Assembly (NCBI GenBank): GCA_034722175.1
Contig: JAYENR010000072.1
Span: 1 to 62,756, forward strand
Source: Thiomicrorhabdus sp034722175
GTDB lineage: Bacteria > Pseudomonadota > Gammaproteobacteria > Thiomicrospirales > Thiomicrospiraceae
Length of the DNA: 62,756 nt
Direction of reading: 5' to 3'
A program made the translations under genes and the position numbers. Under the pieces are notes generated by a model. The model had not been told where the DNA came from. It searched no databases and saw only the letters and a program-made list of their open reading frames with translations. This document shows, in pieces, positions 53,884-62,719 of this stretch (positions are counted from its first letter, which is position 1; the number at the start of each line of letters is the position of its first letter).

Positions 53884-56042
53884 TTAATAATATTCAAAAG
53901 AACCATCTGTATAGCTGATTTTCATACCTAAATCATCTTCAGAAATTGTTCCATAAATAATGCCGTTATAACTTAATGTACCGGTATAAGTCGGACCTTC
54001 AGATTCGGTCATTTCCATTATCAATACCGCTCCATCCTGGTTTGTTACAGTAAATTCAGCTGTAGCAAACTCAGCATTTTCATCCAGTGTCGATGCTATG
54101 GTTAATTTACGATCATCAAAACGAATGGTCGTTTGTAAATCAGCCGTATCCAACGCGGTACGATTCAATGAAACATTGATATTTGCAGTCGGCAACTCAG
54201 TCAGCGTCGATTCAAATGTTAAACCGGTATTAAAGTCGATCCAGTTTAAATCGGTTTCAACAAAGGTATCCAACTTATCCAAAGCATCTAACCCCTCTAC
54301 ATGTTCCAAATTGGTAAAGTTTATAGCCCAAGAAGAATCAAGAACCTCTGTGCCATCGGTGACAGACCCAACTAAACTAATCGTGGTTGGTAAGAATGGA
54401 TTATTCCCTTGACCATCCGCAGTCACATTAAATGATTCTACATTAGAGCTTAAAACACCCGTAAAGGTCGTCACATCCTCATCAGGCGTTTTTTGAACTA
54501 AGGTGCTATCTAAGTCAAGTACAAAATTCTTAACACGAGGCAATGCACCAAGTTCTGGAGAACCTAAAAGCGAACCATAGTTAAGTGTCCAAGTGTCACC
54601 CAAATACAACACAACTGAACCACTGGCGATATTTAAAGCCGTTTCTGCATTGGCAATCGTTGAAGAGCCAAGTACAAATTCAAACACATCTGATTCTTCT
54701 TTATTTATAGGTCCATCAATCGTCATATTAACGGTATAGCCATTTACAACACCGCCAGTGATCGTGGCCGTACCTGTACTAGGATTAAAAGCAATGGTTC
54801 CGGATGTAAATGAATTGAATCCCTCTAGGGACATTGGTGATGACAAGTGCTCTTTAAATACCTCTGTTACATATTCTAAGGCTGTATCAAAAGATTCACC
54901 TAAAATAACAGCTGGGTTGTTCAATCCTTCTAAAGCACCAAATGCATCAGAAGCCAACTCGACTTGTGTTGCAAACGCTGACGCCGAGGTTGCACTATTG
55001 ATATCTGCATCAACGGTATTGATCCAGGTACGCAGATCCGCCATTAAAATTTTAACTTGGTCTACTTCAGTAAAGATGGCAACATCACCTGGTTCAGGAT
55101 CAATATATCCCCCTTCAGGGGTATTATCGATGACATACTGAATTTCATCTAAAATACCAGAAGTATCGGATACACCCGCTTCCGTCAACGTTGACTGAGC
55201 TTCCGTGATAATATCCTGTAATGAGATCAGAGTCGTATCTTCACCGTCAACCGCTAAAATCTGACCCCCTTCAAATGATTCAACCAATAGATCCAATACG
55301 GCATCCAAATCTGGCGTTCCATCTTCATCAGTTGATGCCAAACTTGCAATCGCTGACGTTAAAGCCGCATAAACAAGTTGTTCAGAACTCACACCCGTTA
55401 AATCACCGGTAATATCAATAGGCGATGTCGCTAAGATATTAATACCATCTAGCAAGTTCGAAACTTCTGAATTTGCATTCGCAACGGCATCCGCATCTAA
55501 TGGTGAGCTTTCTAAAGCTCTGGCAGCCGCTAAGTTTGTAAAAGGTGTGATATTGAGACATCCACCGATGCTCCATCAGTGGCAGAAGGCACTAAAGCTT
55601 GCATATGAATACTGTTTTCACCTGGCTTATACCACTCACCAAAGTCAACATTGGTATCTGTATCTACAATATCGTCAGCACGTGTCCCACAACCAACAGG
55701 TACATCACACTTCATCTCTGTGTCTGCCGTAGCCGTGATGGTTAACTGAATGGGACCACCCGCATAAGTATCCGCAAGATCCAAAGAGTAACTACCATCT
55801 TCAATCGTGGTCGCTGTTCCCAACTCACCAACATTTTCAGCTAAGTCGCTAAGCTCTACAGCACTTACCGCACCTTTATTAAGAATCCCTTTTGCAGCAG
55901 CACCACTGGTTGTGGTTGCCTGTGGCACGGCAGGATCATCTGCAGGATCATCGCTACTACTCGAACTGCTACTGCATCCCGTAAGACCTAAGGACCCAAT
56001 AATAGCCAAGCTCAATAACGTTTTTTTATATTTAAATTCCAT
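53884..56042 (-). pseudogene. large acidic lipoprotein gene interrupted by a frameshift
   Basis: Two adjacent open frames read as one protein once a single base is added near 55553-55558. The 5' frame (56042 down to 55530) has signal peptide and lipobox LTGC, then a Ser run and a beta-rich domain (GTATTIEDGSYSLDL), and ends VDVSISHLLQT at a stop. The 3' frame continues ITPFTNLAAARALESSPLDADAV through to 53884 and has no proper start codon. Its own first 'start' is TTG inside the frame. Restored length would be about 719 residues. Function unknown. It could be a real pseudogene, phase variation or a sequencing error. Confidence 0.8.
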
Positions 56043-56353
56043 ATTACCCCCTAAAAAACACTCATATAAATAATCATTAGTACCTATAACAATACAATAT
56101 CACGTATATAAATCATAGGCATTTATTGAAATTAATAAACGTTTATAGACAACAAAGTTGATTCAGGTTAACTATATAAACCAACCACTTAAATCTTCTC
56201 ACCCTTATGGGTGATGGTGCGATCAACCCACTATCCCCCTTATAGGTGATTCCATAATCAAAGCTTTTATAAAAGTTATAAAGACAGCTAGAGATATTGG
56301 TAAAATACATGGCTTATTTTAGTCACTTAAATACCAAACCTCTCAGGAACGCC
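56043..56353 (+). promoter_or_regulatory. DUF3581 upstream region with paired repeats
   Basis: 311 bp without a gene. CCCTTATGGGTGAT (56202-56215) recurs with one change at 56237-56250, 35 bp apart, about 3.3 helical turns. The first copy lies within a palindrome TCACCCTTATGGGTGA (56199-56214). They look like a repressor or activator site pair, but the regulator is unknown. The rest is A/T-rich and shows nothing I can name. Confidence 0.35.
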
Positions 56354-57064
56354 ATGTACCTTAACTCTTTTCATCAATTAGACAATCAAACCATCACCAT
56401 CACACCCCAACAGGCCAGTCGATTTGCTAAAGAAGTCGCTCAAGACTTCAATCCGCTTCACGATCCAGAATCAAAACGCTTCTGTGTGCCGGGTGATTTA
56501 CTGTTTGCGTTAGTTTTAGCAAACCAGGGTCTGTCAAAAAAGATGGTGTTTAACTACACGGGTATGGTCGGGCAAGGTGTCTCTCTTGATGTTCCAAATG
56601 ACACGGGGAATGAATTTAAAGTCACTGACAATAACGGCAAAGAGTACCTAAATGTATCTCGTGAAGGCGACACCACTAAAGATATGGCATTAATCGAAGC
56701 CTTTACCCGTGCTTATGTGGCCTTTTCTGGCCATAGCTTTCCGCATATTCTTGTACCCTTAATGAAAGACAATAACGTCATGATTAATCCAGCCCGCCCA
56801 ATGGTCATTTATGAAAGTATGGCTTTTGAATTCGATCGTCTAGACTTAACTGCCCCTACCTTAAAATTTGATAACAGTGATTTAGATGTTCAAGGTAAAC
56901 GTGGCACTGTCACCCTTAACTTCCATGTAGTTGATAATGGAGAAACCGTCGGCTATGGTCATAAAACCATGGTATTAAGTGGGTTACGGGAATTTGATGA
57001 AGAGCAGGTTCAAAAACTGGTCGACGTTTATGAAGCCACTAAAGCGAATTACCAAACTTCATAA
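56354..57064 (+). CDS. DUF3581 family protein
   Basis: 236 residues from ATG 56354, which follows CAGGAACG; an earlier in-frame start has no such site. The DUF3581 core is QQASRFAKEVAQDFNPLHDPESKRFCVPGDLLFALVLANQGLS (about 17-59), with VNFHVVDNGETVGYGHKTMVLSGLREF near the end. The pattern FNPLHD...VPG resembles hot-dog MaoC-type dehydratases; activity is not known. Confidence 0.82.
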   Translation: MYLNSFHQLDNQTITITPQQASRFAKEVAQDFNPLHDPESKRFCVPGDLLFALVLANQGLSKKMVFNYTGMVGQGVSLDVPNDTGNEFKVTDNNGKEYLNVSREGDTTKDMALIEAFTRAYVAFSGHSFPHILVPLMKDNNVMINPARPMVIYESMAFEFDRLDLTAPTLKFDNSDLDVQGKRGTVTLNFHVVDNGETVGYGHKTMVLSGLREFDEEQVQKLVDVYEATKANYQTS

Positions 57065-57090
57065 ACCTCACTCAACTCAAAAAATAAAAA

Positions 57091-57120
57091 AGGGCTAAAA
57101 TAACTTTCTGTTTTAGCCCT
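57091..57120. terminator. bidirectional terminator between DUF3581 and tsaC
   Basis: Perfect 10-bp stem AGGGCTAAAA (57091-57100) / TTTTAGCCCT (57111-57120) with A run before and T run after; serves both convergent genes. Confidence 0.92.
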
Positions 57121-57144
57121 TTTTTGTTTCAAGCCTTTACCAAC

Positions 57145-57693
57145 CTACCGTAAAGTTTTTCCGGTTTGAGAATCTTTAATCTGCGTTGGCTGTTTTAAAT
57201 TTCCTAACTCACCTTCAACACAAATCAGTTCATCACCAAAAACATTCAAAACGTCTTCACAAGACTTAGCTGGTGGTTGATTCGTTATATTCGCACTGGT
57301 AGACACAATCGGCTTACCAAAATCTGAACATAAAGCTTGTACAATTGGATGGTCCGACACTCTGATTGCAACGGTATCACGACCACCGGTAATCCAATTT
57401 GGCATTATTTGTTTTAACGGCAACACCCAGGTTACAGGGCCTGGCCAAGAATCTAATACCTGTTGTTCCCAAGCAGTATCAATTAACTGTACATAAGATA
57501 GGATTTGCTCAACCGAAGCCGCCACCAAAATAACACCCTTCTCCATTGGACGTTGTTTCACATGAAACAGGTTTTGAACGGCCTGTTCATTAAAAGGATC
57601 GCAACCCAAGCCAAATACCGCTTCAGTCGGATAAGCAATCACCTCTCCTGATTTGAGTGCTTTTACAGCAACAGAAATATCGGTAGTTTTCAA
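57145..57693 (-). CDS. tsaC: threonylcarbamoyl-AMP synthase TsaC
   Basis: Makes L-threonylcarbamoyladenylate for the t6A37 modification of tRNAs. YrdC fold: GEVIAYPTEAVFGLGCDPFNEQAV (about 16-39), KGVILVAAS, SWPGPVTWVLP and the STSAN motif (IVSTSANITNQP). 182 residues, the short form lacking the Sua5 C-terminal domain. Follows thrB after 20 bp and is probably in the same transcript. Confidence 0.93.
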   Translation of the reverse strand: MKTTDISVAVKALKSGEVIAYPTEAVFGLGCDPFNEQAVQNLFHVKQRPMEKGVILVAASVEQILSYVQLIDTAWEQQVLDSWPGPVTWVLPLKQIMPNWITGGRDTVAIRVSDHPIVQALCSDFGKPIVSTSANITNQPPAKSCEDVLNVFGDELICVEGELGNLKQPTQIKDSQTGKTLR

Positions 57694-57713
57694 AGTGAAC
57701 AGGCCTAGTCAGT

Positions 57714-58676
57714 TTAAATGGCTGAAACTGACGTTTGGTGAATAGCTAATACACGTTTAAAGACATCAGGGTCTTTAATTTGTGTCATTTCACCTTCACG
57801 AGGAATGTGTTTATCTTTTAAGCGTGATAAAAAGAAACGTAACGCCGCCATACGTAACGCCGCTGGCCAAGCCTTTTGCTCGTCACTCGTTAATGGACGT
57901 TGCTTTTGATATTCAGCAACCATGGTTTGAATTTTGGTAGCGTTAAATTCAATTTCAGCCGGGTTATCCGCATGAACACGGCACCAATCGTTGACCATCA
58001 CCGCCAAGTCATACAGAAAAGGGGCATTACAGGCATAATAAAGATCAATGATTCCAGACAAACTGTCACCATCAAACAGAGCATTGTCACAGAACAGATC
58101 CGCATGGATCACACCTTGTGGCAGGTGGTCCCAATCGGTACGCGCTTGAAAAGCCAACTCAGATTCAATCATCTGTTTTTCATCTGCTGGTAGAAAACAT
58201 TTAATCTCAGTAAAGGTCGCTTGCATCCAATCCAAGCCACGATCATTATCACGAACTTGATTAAAGTCAGTACCCGCCTTATGAAAACGCGCTAACTGCA
58301 TACCCATCACACCGCTTTGAACCAGTGACGGGTCCTCAACCCCCCCGCCTTTTAAACGTTCCACTAATGCCGCAGGTTTACCACACAACTCTTTTAGGTA
58401 GCCGTTTGATATCGTCCCCACTGGGTGCGCAGTCGGAATTTGATGGTCGGCCATAAACGCCATAATATTTAAAAAATACGGTAACTCTTCAAAGGTATGA
58501 TGCTCAAAAATCGTCAAAACAAATCGTTGGATCTCCCCATCTAACTGAGTATTTACAAAGTAGTTAGTGTTCTCAATTCCGGCACTGATGCCTTCAAAGG
58601 ATTCTAAGGTTCCAACTTGGTAGTCTTTTAAAAATTCAACAAGTTGGGATTCTTCAACGACTGTATAGACAGACAT
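57714..58676 (-). CDS. thrB: homoserine kinase (APH-fold, ThrB type II)
   Basis: Phosphorylates homoserine in threonine synthesis. This is the kinase of the aminoglycoside phosphotransferase fold, not GHMP. Signatures: GISAGIENTNYFV (about 29-41), FEHHTFEELPYFLNIM, the catalytic GVIHADLFCDNALFDGDSLSGIIDLYYA (about 188-215). 320 residues. Ends near a degenerate CAGGCCTA at 57700. Confidence 0.92.
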   Translation of the reverse strand: MSVYTVVEESQLVEFLKDYQVGTLESFEGISAGIENTNYFVNTQLDGEIQRFVLTIFEHHTFEELPYFLNIMAFMADHQIPTAHPVGTISNGYLKELCGKPAALVERLKGGGVEDPSLVQSGVMGMQLARFHKAGTDFNQVRDNDRGLDWMQATFTEIKCFLPADEKQMIESELAFQARTDWDHLPQGVIHADLFCDNALFDGDSLSGIIDLYYACNAPFLYDLAVMVNDWCRVHADNPAEIEFNATKIQTMVAEYQKQRPLTSDEQKAWPAALRMAALRFFLSRLKDKHIPREGEMTQIKDPDVFKRVLAIHQTSVSAI

Positions 58677-58877
58677 AGAGTAAAGTCTCTTAAATACGAT
58701 AATTATTCGGTAAAATAGGCATCATTCACTGAATGACTCAGGTTCTAAGTAAGCTGTAATATACTTTGTCTATTCAAATAACGAGCGACATTAAATAGTC
58801 GTTTTTGAGTAAACAGCGTGCTTTAAACTTAAAACCCTAAAATTGCAGAGACAAATTTTACCATAACAGGCTCATAA

Positions 58878-61697
58878 ATGACTCAACCGAATACACAACT
58901 CATCACGAATCCAGATAGTCCCTTTATTTTAGTAGATGGATCATCGTATCTATTTCGTGCATTTCACGCGATGCCACCTTTAACTAACTCTAAAGGTCAG
59001 GCTACCGGTGCCATTTTTGGGGTGATGAATATGTTGGGAAAACTACTTGAACAGTATCAGCCTGAAAAAATTGCGGTGGTATTTGATGCGAAAGGTAAGA
59101 CCTTCCGTAATGATATGTATGCAGAGTACAAAGCCCATCGCCCGCCGATGCCCGATGAGTTAAGAACTCAAATTGAGCCCTTACATGAAATTGTTAAAGC
59201 GTTTGGTTTGCCGTTATTGGTGATTGAAGGGGTTGAAGCCGATGATGTCATCGGAACCTTGGCACAACAAGCCACCGAAGCACAACACGACACATTAATT
59301 TCTACCGGTGATAAAGATATGGCGCAACTGGTGAACGAACACGTCACTCTAATTAACACCATGAATGATGCTCTATCAACGCCAGAAACAGTCTTAGAAA
59401 AGTTTGGTGTGCGTCCTGATCAGATTATCGACTACTTAGCCTTAATGGGTGACAGTGCCGATAATATTCCAGGTATTCCAAAATGTGGCCCTAAAACCGC
59501 CGCCAAATGGCTACAAGCCCACGGTACGATTGATCGTTTAGTTGAAAACGCCTCAATGATTGGTGGAAAAATCGGTGAAAACCTGCGTAATAATCTAGAA
59601 CAATTGGCTTTGTCACGCGAATTAACCACCATTAAATTGGACTGCGACCTTCCGGTACATCTAGAAGACATTCAACGCCAACCAGCCGACCTTGAGCGTT
59701 TACAAGAACTGTTCTCTGAGTATGAATTTAAAACTTGGTTAAACCTAGTGATGCAAGGTCAAGCGCCTTTCTCTAAGTCAACCGGAGCTAAAGCACACAG
59801 CCAAACCCTGACCAAAAAAACCGCTTCTACAGAACCAGTTGGAAACACCCCTACCGTTGAAACAAAACTCAGCCCATCTACCCCTTACGAAACTGTGTTT
59901 ACACAAGCGCAGTTTGATCAATGGGTTCAGCGTTTACAAAAAGCAGAACTGTTTGCGATTGATACTGAAACCACCTCTTTAGACACCATGAAAGCGCAAG
60001 TGGTTGGAATCTGTTTAGCGGTGGAAGAGAACCAAACACGACAGGCCTGTTACATTCCATTGGCGCATGATTACGAAGGGGCGCCACAACAGCTCGATAT
60101 CAATATGGTTTTAAACACTCTAAAACCGATCTTGGAAGATCCAACGGTTGCTAAATGCGGTCAAAATCTTAAATATGACTGGCATGTGTTAAAAAATCAC
60201 GACATCGATCTACAAGGGATTCGTTTTGATACCATGCTCGAATCTTACACCTTTAATAGTGTCGCGACTCGTCACAATATGGACGATCTTGCGCTTAAAT
60301 ACCTAAATCACCGCACCATTCATTTTGAAGAAATTGCCGGTAAAGGTAAAAAACAACTGACCTTTAACCAAATTGATATCGAAGTTGCGGCCCCTTATGC
60401 GGCAGAAGATGCGGATATCACTTTACAGTTACATCAAACACTTTGGCCACAATTAGAAGCAGAACCGACTCTAAAACAGGTTCTTACCGACATAGAAATG
60501 CCTTTACTGCCTGTTTTAGCACATATGGAACGTAATGGTGTTTTATTAGACACCGATATGCTGGCTCTGCAAAGTGAAGAACTTACCGGAAAGTTAGCGG
60601 AACTTGAACAAAAAGCGCATTTAATCGCTGGAGAGGTCTTTAACCTAAACTCTTCAAAGCAGTTACAAGTTGTATTGTTTGAAACTCTAGAGTTGCCAAT
60701 CATCAAAAAAACACCAAAAGGTCAACCCTCCACCGCTGAACCTGTATTAGCAGAACTGGCAGAGCAAGGTCATGAAATGCCGACTCTAATTTTAGAGTAC
60801 CGCAGTCTAGCCAAGCTAAAATCAACCTATACCGATGCTCTGCCAAAACAGATCAATGAATCAACCAGTCGCGTTCATACTTCGTATCAACAGGCTGTCG
60901 CTTCAACTGGCCGTTTATCCTCAACCGATCCTAACTTACAGAATATTCCTGTTCGCTCTGCGGAAGGTCGTCGTATTCGACAAGCCTTTATTGCTTCTCC
61001 AGGTTACAAATTGATCGCAGCCGATTACTCACAAATTGAACTGCGCATCATGGCGCACCTATCAAACGATGCTGGCCTGTTGAATGCATTCGCTCAAGGT
61101 AAAGACATTCACAAAGCCACCGCTGCTGAAATTTTTGGCGTACCGTTAGAAGCCGTCACGACCGAACAGCGTCGTAGTGCTAAAGCAGTTAACTTTGGTC
61201 TAATTTACGGTATGTCTGCTTTTGGTTTAGCCAAACAATTGAATGTAACCCGTGGCTTGGCTCAAGAGTACATTAATCTGTATTTTTCTCGTTATCCAAG
61301 TGTATTAAATTATATGGACACCACCAAGGACAACGCTAAAACCAATGGTTATGTTGAAACCTTAATGGGTCGTCGCTTGTATCTGCCAGATATTAATGCT
61401 CGTAATGGCCAATTACGCCAATATGCAGAACGTACTGCGATCAATGCACCGATGCAGGGAACGGCCGCAGACATTATCAAAACAGCGATGATTCGTATTG
61501 AACAGTGGTTAAAAGAGTGCTCATTCGATATTAAAATGATTATGCAGGTACACGATGAACTGGTATTTGAAGTAGCCGAACAAGATATGGAAGCGGTAAA
61601 ACCTCATATTAAAGAGCTAATGGAATCTGCTTTAGAACTCAAAGTACCTTTAATTGTTGATATGGGTGAAGGCATTAACTGGGATGAAGCGCACTAA
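58878..61697 (+). CDS. polA: DNA polymerase I
   Basis: Repair and lagging-strand polymerase. The 5'-3' exonuclease domain begins ILVDGSSYLFRAFHAMPPLT (residues 17-36). The 3'-5' exonuclease keeps FAIDTETTSLD (about residue 357). The polymerase has DPNLQNIPVRSAEGRRIRQAFIA, motif A ADYSQIELRIMAHLS (about 715), motif B RRSAKAVNFGLIYGMSAFGLA and motif C MQVHDELVFEV (about 892). 939 residues, full three-domain enzyme. Confidence 0.97.
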   Translation: MTQPNTQLITNPDSPFILVDGSSYLFRAFHAMPPLTNSKGQATGAIFGVMNMLGKLLEQYQPEKIAVVFDAKGKTFRNDMYAEYKAHRPPMPDELRTQIEPLHEIVKAFGLPLLVIEGVEADDVIGTLAQQATEAQHDTLISTGDKDMAQLVNEHVTLINTMNDALSTPETVLEKFGVRPDQIIDYLALMGDSADNIPGIPKCGPKTAAKWLQAHGTIDRLVENASMIGGKIGENLRNNLEQLALSRELTTIKLDCDLPVHLEDIQRQPADLERLQELFSEYEFKTWLNLVMQGQAPFSKSTGAKAHSQTLTKKTASTEPVGNTPTVETKLSPSTPYETVFTQAQFDQWVQRLQKAELFAIDTETTSLDTMKAQVVGICLAVEENQTRQACYIPLAHDYEGAPQQLDINMVLNTLKPILEDPTVAKCGQNLKYDWHVLKNHDIDLQGIRFDTMLESYTFNSVATRHNMDDLALKYLNHRTIHFEEIAGKGKKQLTFNQIDIEVAAPYAAEDADITLQLHQTLWPQLEAEPTLKQVLTDIEMPLLPVLAHMERNGVLLDTDMLALQSEELTGKLAELEQKAHLIAGEVFNLNSSKQLQVVLFETLELPIIKKTPKGQPSTAEPVLAELAEQGHEMPTLILEYRSLAKLKSTYTDALPKQINESTSRVHTSYQQAVASTGRLSSTDPNLQNIPVRSAEGRRIRQAFIASPGYKLIAADYSQIELRIMAHLSNDAGLLNAFAQGKDIHKATAAEIFGVPLEAVTTEQRRSAKAVNFGLIYGMSAFGLAKQLNVTRGLAQEYINLYFSRYPSVLNYMDTTKDNAKTNGYVETLMGRRLYLPDINARNGQLRQYAERTAINAPMQGTAADIIKTAMIRIEQWLKECSFDIKMIMQVHDELVFEVAEQDMEAVKPHIKELMESALELKVPLIVDMGEGINWDEAH
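60042..60049. repeat. CAGGCCTG palindrome inside polA
   Basis: Exact copy (ACAGGCCTGT). Confidence 0.8.
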
Positions 61698-61733
61698 ACT
61701 TCAACTTCCAAAAACAATAATTAAACAAACTTA

Positions 61734-61895
61734 TGAGACCTTTGCACGAGTGGGGTGCGAAAGAAAAAATGAGGAAAAATTTGCCTGATTGCGACGGAAA
61801 ACGTGGTGAATAGCTGGCTATTCACTAGTTTTTCAACAAAAATCTGGTGAATTTTAACCATTTTTATTCGTGCATTCACTCGTGCAAAGGTCTTA
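61734..61895 (+). mobile_element. 162-bp MITE with IS5-like ends, copy 4
   Basis: Left TGAGACCTTTGCACGAGT, right ACTCGTGCAAAGGTCTTA; best-preserved ends, with imperfect pairing extending about 45 bp inward and a central stem TGAATAG/CTATTCA. No clean target duplication (TTA on the left, TTT on the right). It lies between polA and a barrel gene. Confidence 0.85.
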
Positions 61896-61924
61896 TTTAT
61901 ATACAAAATTAGGAATTAAAATCC

Positions 61925-62653
61925 ATGAACACTTTAAACAAAACGCTATTAAATACCGCCCTACTCAGTCTGTCATTTAACAGCTTTGCAAATAATAATA
62001 TCGATACCTTAAACTTAGATTCAAACTCACACTTTGAAGCATTTGCAGAGAGTTTAACCAACGTTTACGGTCATAAGTCGGTTTTTCCTGCAGAACAGCT
62101 AGGCCTGCTTGGATTTGATATCGGTGTTTCGGCTAATATTGTCGATTCTGCCTATAAATTAGACAGTCAAGTCGAAAAAGACACCACAATACCTGTATAC
62201 AGCATACACGCTAATAAAGGCCTACCTGGTGGAATCGACTTAGCCTTTAACTACAATGTGATTGGTGATAGCGATTCTACAAGCTGGAGCGGTGAAGTAA
62301 AGTACGCTTTAATTGAAGGTGGCACAGCCAAACCAGCAGTGGCGGTTAGCGGTCATTACTCTCAAGCCTCAGGGATTGAAGCCCTGGATTTCAGCAGCTT
62401 TGGTATTGATCTAGGTGTTTCTAAAGGCTTTGCTAACCTAACACCCTATGCAGGGGTCGGTTATGTGATCGCAGAGATTGACCCTACTATTGAAAATACA
62501 GACACCTCCGTTAACCTGAGCACACAAAACGTAGGACTCGTGACCTTTAACGCAGGAATGAATATTAACTTTCTGGTGATGGATATATTGGTTGGTTATA
62601 ACCAAATCGGTGATCTTGGAACCTACAGTATCAAAGCGGGATACCGTTTCTAA
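61925..62653 (+). CDS. predicted outer-membrane beta-barrel protein
   Basis: 242 residues. Signal peptide MNTLNKTLLNTALLSLSFNSFA, then strands of alternating polarity (GIDLAFNYNVIGDS, SWSGEVKYALIEGG, PAVAVSGHYSQASG) and a C-terminal YSIKAGYRF ending. Similar in size and style to the barrel at 48746, but I cannot claim they are homologous. Function unknown. Confidence 0.72.
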   Translation: MNTLNKTLLNTALLSLSFNSFANNNIDTLNLDSNSHFEAFAESLTNVYGHKSVFPAEQLGLLGFDIGVSANIVDSAYKLDSQVEKDTTIPVYSIHANKGLPGGIDLAFNYNVIGDSDSTSWSGEVKYALIEGGTAKPAVAVSGHYSQASGIEALDFSSFGIDLGVSKGFANLTPYAGVGYVIAEIDPTIENTDTSVNLSTQNVGLVTFNAGMNINFLVMDILVGYNQIGDLGTYSIKAGYRF

Positions 62654-62691
62654 ACACTAAATGATCTTAACGGCCTTAAACTGTATTAAAA

Positions 62692-62706
62692 AGCGATTAA
62701 ATCGCT
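62692..62706. other. short hairpin after the last barrel gene
   Basis: AGCGAT/ATCGCT around TAA, between flanking A runs. It could serve as a terminator for the strand entering from the IS110 side; for the + strand there is no T run. Confidence 0.35.
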
Positions 62707-62719
62707 CAAAAAAACTGAA

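Noticed and set aside
53884..55455. The 523-residue frame as an independent gene
   Set aside because: It starts at a TTG inside a continuing frame, without a ribosome binding site or signal peptide; it is the 3' part of the frameshifted lipoprotein gene.
57700..57707. CAGGCCTA after thrB as a copy of the palindrome
   Set aside because: One mismatch; kept only as a degenerate variant and not counted.
61721..61906. 61-residue minus-strand frame upstream of the last barrel gene
   Set aside because: It lies almost entirely within MITE copy 4 and has no independent support.
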